Origin: Lachnospiraceae bacterium
GTDB taxonomy: Bacteria; Bacillota; Clostridia; Lachnospirales; Lachnospiraceae
Length of the DNA: 10,135 nt
Assembly (NCBI GenBank): GCA_900772685.1
Contig: CAAGRP010000125.1
Location: 1-10,135, forward strand
Direction: 5' to 3'
A program made the translations under genes and the position numbers. The notes under the pieces were generated by a model. It did no database searches and was not told where the DNA came from. It saw only the letters and a program-made list of their open reading frames with translations. Each line of letters opens with the position of its first letter. Positions within the stretch are counted from its first letter, which is position 1. This document shows, piece by piece, positions 6,770-10,135 of this stretch.

Positions 6770-7807
6770 ATGAGTGTAACAGCCTTTGACAGGGCAGATC
6801 TGAAAAGACGCAGCCGTTTCTTTTTGGTATTCGTGATACTCGCAGCGGCGTTTGCGGCGATAACGATTTTGAATATTAATACGGGAAACGTACATATTTC
6901 GGTGGGGGATATCTTTAGGATAATATTTTTCGGAGACGGAAGCTTTAAGGAGTCAAATATAATCTGGAAGATACGTCTTCCGAGGATAATAATGGCGGCA
7001 CTTCTGGGCGGGGCATTATCCCTGTCCGGATTTCTGCTCCAGACATTTTTCGAAAATCCTATAGCAGGACCGTTTGTTCTCGGAATATCTTCGGGAGCAA
7101 AGATGGTGGTAGCATTTACGATGATATGGTTTTTAAAGATATCCGTATCATTTTCGTCATGGACGCTGATAGTTGCCGCATTTATCGGTTCAATGCTGTC
7201 TATAGGATTTATTTTGCTGTTTGCAAGAAAGATAAAAAATATGGCGATCCTTCTTGTGGCAGGGATAATGATAGGCTATATCTGTTCGGCAATAACTGAT
7301 TTTATCGTGACCTTTGCGGATGATTCGGATATAGTAAATCTGCATGGATGGTCACAGGGAAGCTTTTCCGGCATGAGCTGGGGAAACGTGCAGGTGGCTT
7401 TTATAGTCATCGCGGCAACATTTATACTTGTGTTCCTTATGGCAAAGCCTATAGGGGCTTATCAGCTCGGAGAGGCTTATGCAAGGAGCATGGGAGTCAA
7501 TATAAAAAGCTTCCGTGTTCTTTTGATCGTGCTGTCGAGTGTGCTTTCTGCGACTGTGACTGCATTTGCGGGACCGATATCCTTTGTAGGTATAGCCGTT
7601 CCTTTTCTTATAAAAAGGGCACTCGGCACTTCAAAGCCCATAGTTGTGATACCGGCGGCTTTTCTTGCGGGAGCCGTATTCTGCATGGGATGCGACCTTA
7701 TCGCAAGGATGGCATTTGCACCTACAGAGCTGAATATAAGTACAGTAACGTCGATATTCGGAGCGCCGGTCGTCATCTTTATGATGCTGAAGAGAAAGAG
7801 AGGCTGA
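6770..7807 (+). CDS. ABC importer permease, BtuC/FecCD family
   Basis: The 345-residue protein is full length for the FecCD family of B12, haem and ferric-siderophore permeases, which work as a homodimer with about ten membrane helices each. The first hydrophobic segment is near 17-36. Family landmarks are RLPR (69-72), ALSLSG then ENPIAGP (to 101) and LGISSGA, LGEAYARSMGV (233-243), GPISFVGIAVP (268-278), and the C-terminal PTELN..T..FGAPVVIF (318-337). The usual VPHxxR is VPFLIKR here. AGGA at 6759-6762 gives a seven-base spacing to the ATG. A 62-base gap with no clear terminator separates it from the SBP, and the ATPase starts one base after its stop. It should form the channel with that ATPase. 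The substrate is inferred as a corrinoid from context, not from residues in the pore. Confidence 0.93.
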   Translation: MSVTAFDRADLKRRSRFFLVFVILAAAFAAITILNINTGNVHISVGDIFRIIFFGDGSFKESNIIWKIRLPRIIMAALLGGALSLSGFLLQTFFENPIAGPFVLGISSGAKMVVAFTMIWFLKISVSFSSWTLIVAAFIGSMLSIGFILLFARKIKNMAILLVAGIMIGYICSAITDFIVTFADDSDIVNLHGWSQGSFSGMSWGNVQVAFIVIAATFILVFLMAKPIGAYQLGEAYARSMGVNIKSFRVLLIVLSSVLSATVTAFAGPISFVGIAVPFLIKRALGTSKPIVVIPAAFLAGAVFCMGCDLIARMAFAPTELNISTVTSIFGAPVVIFMMLKRKRG

Positions 7808-7808
7808 T

Positions 7809-8909
7809 ATGGAAGAATACCTTAGTCTTAATAACCTTTCTGTCGGCTATAACAAAAAGAGCGTCGTTTCAAATATCGATATAAAGATAAACAAAGGAGA
7901 GATAATAGCTCTCATAGGTCCGAACGGGGCAGGAAAATCAACGATATTAAAAACGATATCAAGAAGTCTGGATATCATAGAAGGAGAGATATTTCTTGCC
8001 GGCAGGGAAATCAGAACTTATACATACCGGGAGCTTTCAACGAAGATGGCGGTTATCCTGACCGACAGGATAAAGCCGGAGCTTATGACCTGCAGAGATA
8101 TAGTCGCGACCGGGAGATATCCCTATACAGGAAGGCTCGGTATATTATCTAAAGAGGATGAAAAGAAGGTTTATGATGCGTTGCTTGCGGTTAATGCACT
8201 TGATATTGCCGACAGGGATTTCAACAACATAAGTGACGGTCAGAGACAGCGCATACTGCTGGCAAGGGCGATATGTCAGGAGCCGGAGATAATTCTTCTC
8301 GATGAGCCGACATCCTATCTCGATATAAGACATAAGCTCGAGCTTTTATCGCTTCTTATAAAGATGGCAAGGCAAAAGAATATTACCGTAATAACGTCGC
8401 TCCATGAGATAGACCTTGCGCAGAAGGTTGCGGACAGGATAATAACGGTAGGAGAACATTCAGGGATAGGCTTTGGAAAACCCGGGGATATATTTGAAGA
8501 GAAGAAGATAAAAGAGCTTTATAATATAGACAACGGCTTTTACGATCCTCTTTTCGGAAGCATAGAAATGAAAAAGCCTGACGGAGACAAACCTGAGGTC
8601 TTCGTTATAGCGGGAGGCGGAAGCGGTATTCCGGTTTACAGGGAACTTCAGAAAAAAAACATACCGTTTGCCACAGGAGTTATAGCCGAAAATGATATTG
8701 ACTATGTACTTGCAAGACTGCTTGCGGCAAGGGTGATCTCTGAGGAGGCTTTTTCAAATATAAGCGATGAAAAGATCTCTGAAGCTAAAAAAATGATAGA
8801 TAGCTGCGAAAGGGTTATTTGTGCCGTACAAAAAACAGGCGATATGAATAACAGGCTTTTAAAGCTTGTCGAATATGCCAAAAAAGAGGGGAAACTATGG
8901 CAAGAGTGA
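7809..8909 (+). CDS. ABC importer ATPase, BtuD/FecE type, with C-terminal extension
   Basis: This is the energy-coupling subunit. Walker A GPNGAGKST is at 37-45, the signature is ISDGQRQR (141-148) instead of LSGGQ, Walker B ILLDEP carries D165-E166, and the switch His is H199 in SLHEIDLA. The TGRYPYTG segment (101-108) is typical of the FecE/BtuD group. The position of the usual Q-loop glutamine is Thr85 in AVILTDR. The ABC core ends near 255; residues about 260-366 are extra, beginning VFVIAGGGSGIPVYREL (264-280) with a glycine-rich turn like a nucleotide-binding fold, then alternating helices and strands. I recall similar tails on some clostridial and archaeal cobalamin-type ATPases, but know no assigned role. 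GAGG at 7800-7803 is the SD. The stop overlaps the CobQ start by 13 bases, linking uptake and corrinoid processing. Confidence 0.93.
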   Translation: MEEYLSLNNLSVGYNKKSVVSNIDIKINKGEIIALIGPNGAGKSTILKTISRSLDIIEGEIFLAGREIRTYTYRELSTKMAVILTDRIKPELMTCRDIVATGRYPYTGRLGILSKEDEKKVYDALLAVNALDIADRDFNNISDGQRQRILLARAICQEPEIILLDEPTSYLDIRHKLELLSLLIKMARQKNITVITSLHEIDLAQKVADRIITVGEHSGIGFGKPGDIFEEKKIKELYNIDNGFYDPLFGSIEMKKPDGDKPEVFVIAGGGSGIPVYRELQKKNIPFATGVIAENDIDYVLARLLAARVISEEAFSNISDEKISEAKKMIDSCERVICAVQKTGDMNNRLLKLVEYAKKEGKLWQE

Positions 8910-10135
8910 TAATGATCCAGGGCACGATGTCAAATGCCGGGAAAAGCCTTATTGCCGCAGGCCTTTGCAGGATATTTAAGCAGGACGGGTATCGTGTGGC
9001 ACCGTTTAAGTCGCAGAACATGGCACTTAATTCATATATTACCGGGGAAGGGCTCGAGATGGGAAGAGCTCAGGTCATGCAGGCTGAGGCCGCAGGCATA
9101 AGGCCTGAGGTATGCATGAATCCGATACTTTTAAAGCCGGTCAGCAATATGGGCTCGCAGGTTATAGTAAACGGTGAAGTGATCGGAAATATGAGCGCAA
9201 GAGATTATTTTGCCTATAAAAAAGAGCTTATACCGGATATCAAAAAGGCATTCAAAAAGCTTGAGGAGAAGACCGATATCATAGTAATAGAGGGAGCCGG
9301 AAGCCCTGCCGAAATAAACCTTAAAAATGACGATATCGTAAATATGGGACTTGCAAAGATGCTTGATGCACCGGTGCTGCTTGCAGGAGACATAGACAGG
9401 GGCGGTGTTTTTGCACAGCTTTTAGGTACCGTCATGCTGCTTGAGGAGGATGAAAAAAAGCTTGTAAAAGGGCTTATCATAAACAAGTTCAGGGGAGACA
9501 GGACCATACTGGACCCCGGTATAGATATGCTTTATGAAAAGGGTGGAATTCCGATAACGGGTGTGATCCCATATATGAAGCACAGCCTGGAGGATGAGGA
9601 CAGTCTCACAGAGAGGTTCGATAAAAGAGACATCGGCAGGATAGATATTGCAGTGATAAAGTATCCCAGGATATCAAACTTTACGGATATGAATCCGTTC
9701 GAGCAGATAGAAGGGGTTTCGGTCCGTTATGTGGAGGATGCGGCATCGCTTGGTGATCCGGATATGATAATCCTTCCCGGAAGCAAGAATACGATGGGGG
9801 ATCTGAAGTGGATGAGGCAGACAGGGCTTGAGGCAGTGGTTAAAAAGCTCTCTATTGATATACCTGTATGGGGCATCTGCGGCGGATATCAAATGCTTGG
9901 AAAGATGATCGAGGATCCCAAAGGCCTTGAGGATGGCGGAAGCTTGAGAGGAATGGAGCTTCTTGACATGAGCACAAGGCTGTTTGAAAATAAAACGAGA
10001 AAACAGGTTAGCGGAAGGCTCAATGAACTTACCGGGATATTTAAGGATATTTCAGGGAAAATATATGAGGGCTACGAGATACATATGGGTATAAGCGGCA
10101 ATCCTGATAAAGATATGGATAAGCCGGTGATACAA
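8897..10135 (+). CDS. cobQ: Cobyric acid synthase CobQ/CbiP (3' end beyond the window)
   Basis: CobQ (CbiP) amidates adenosylcobyrinic acid a,c-diamide at four side chains using glutamine and ATP, giving adenosylcobyric acid in the cytoplasm. The 413 visible codons are open to the window edge; the family is about 500 residues, so roughly 80-100 are missing. The N-terminal dethiobiotin-synthetase-like domain has QGTMSNAGKS (8-17) as P-loop, then KSQNMALNS, IEGAGSPAEINL and GDIDRGGVFAQL, all hallmark CobQ motifs. The class I glutamine amidotransferase domain has LPGSKNT and WGICGGYQMLG with nucleophile Cys328, and GYEIHMG at 392-398. AGGGG (8887-8891) is five bases before the ATG. The start lies inside the ATPase gene. 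It implies that the host modifies corrinoids, by de novo synthesis or from taken-up precursors; further cob/cbi genes may follow to the right. Confidence 0.96.
   Translation, partial: MARVIMIQGTMSNAGKSLIAAGLCRIFKQDGYRVAPFKSQNMALNSYITGEGLEMGRAQVMQAEAAGIRPEVCMNPILLKPVSNMGSQVIVNGEVIGNMSARDYFAYKKELIPDIKKAFKKLEEKTDIIVIEGAGSPAEINLKNDDIVNMGLAKMLDAPVLLAGDIDRGGVFAQLLGTVMLLEEDEKKLVKGLIINKFRGDRTILDPGIDMLYEKGGIPITGVIPYMKHSLEDEDSLTERFDKRDIGRIDIAVIKYPRISNFTDMNPFEQIEGVSVRYVEDAASLGDPDMIILPGSKNTMGDLKWMRQTGLEAVVKKLSIDIPVWGICGGYQMLGKMIEDPKGLEDGGSLRGMELLDMSTRLFENKTRKQVSGRLNELTGIFKDISGKIYEGYEIHMGISGNPDKDMDKPVIQ

Noticed and set aside
7348..7884. Plus-strand frame inside the permease and ATPase genes
   Set aside because: It is Cys/Arg/Tyr-rich with no recognisable motif, and overlaps two strongly conserved family genes.
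1..10135. CRISPR array, tRNA, rRNA, insertion sequence or attachment site
   Set aside because: No evenly spaced short repeats, tRNA-like cloverleaf, rRNA core, transposase motif or flanking terminal repeats were seen.

Overview
The window looks like chromosomal DNA from an anaerobic, low-to-moderate GC Gram-positive bacterium, most likely a Clostridia member of the Lachnospiraceae type. The reasons are frequent AUA, AGA and AAG codons, strong AGGAGG/GAGG ribosome binding sites, an intrinsic terminator in a long leader, a lipoprotein with a LSGC lipobox, and a very large Lys/Asp/Glu/Ser-rich exported protein with Ig-like domains. The species cannot be fixed from sequence alone.

Layout. Positions 1-451 hold no long gene. 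A G/C-rich block with repeated GCGAG words (1-80) and a small hairpin (81-105) come first. A regulatory leader follows: a divergent cobalamin riboswitch candidate (191-319), a 15-codon leader-peptide ORF with its own well-spaced SD (330-377), and an intrinsic terminator (365-393) whose 5' arm and loop lie inside that small ORF. Five genes then run on the plus strand: a 1654-residue exported multidomain protein (452-5416), a lipoprotein substrate-binding protein (5397-6707), a BtuC/FecCD-type permease (6770-7807), a BtuD/FecE-type ATPase with a C-terminal extension (7809-8909), and cobyric acid synthase CobQ/CbiP (8897 to the window edge, incomplete). The gene ends overlap or nearly touch except for a 62-bp gap before the permease, so this is probably one operon.

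How the parts may work together. SBP, permease and ATPase form a type II ABC importer of the vitamin B12/haem/siderophore class. A cobalamin riboswitch candidate upstream and CobQ downstream both point to a corrinoid substrate. The unusual part is the first gene. It encodes six related beta-rich modules plus a seventh divergent one, two Ig-like domains and, at its C-terminus, an expanded copy of only the N-terminal lobe of the SBP encoded next door. I infer a surface corrinoid (or other tetrapyrrole) capture protein that passes ligand to the importer, with expression gated by B12. Ligand, anchoring and the gating mechanism are not proven by sequence.
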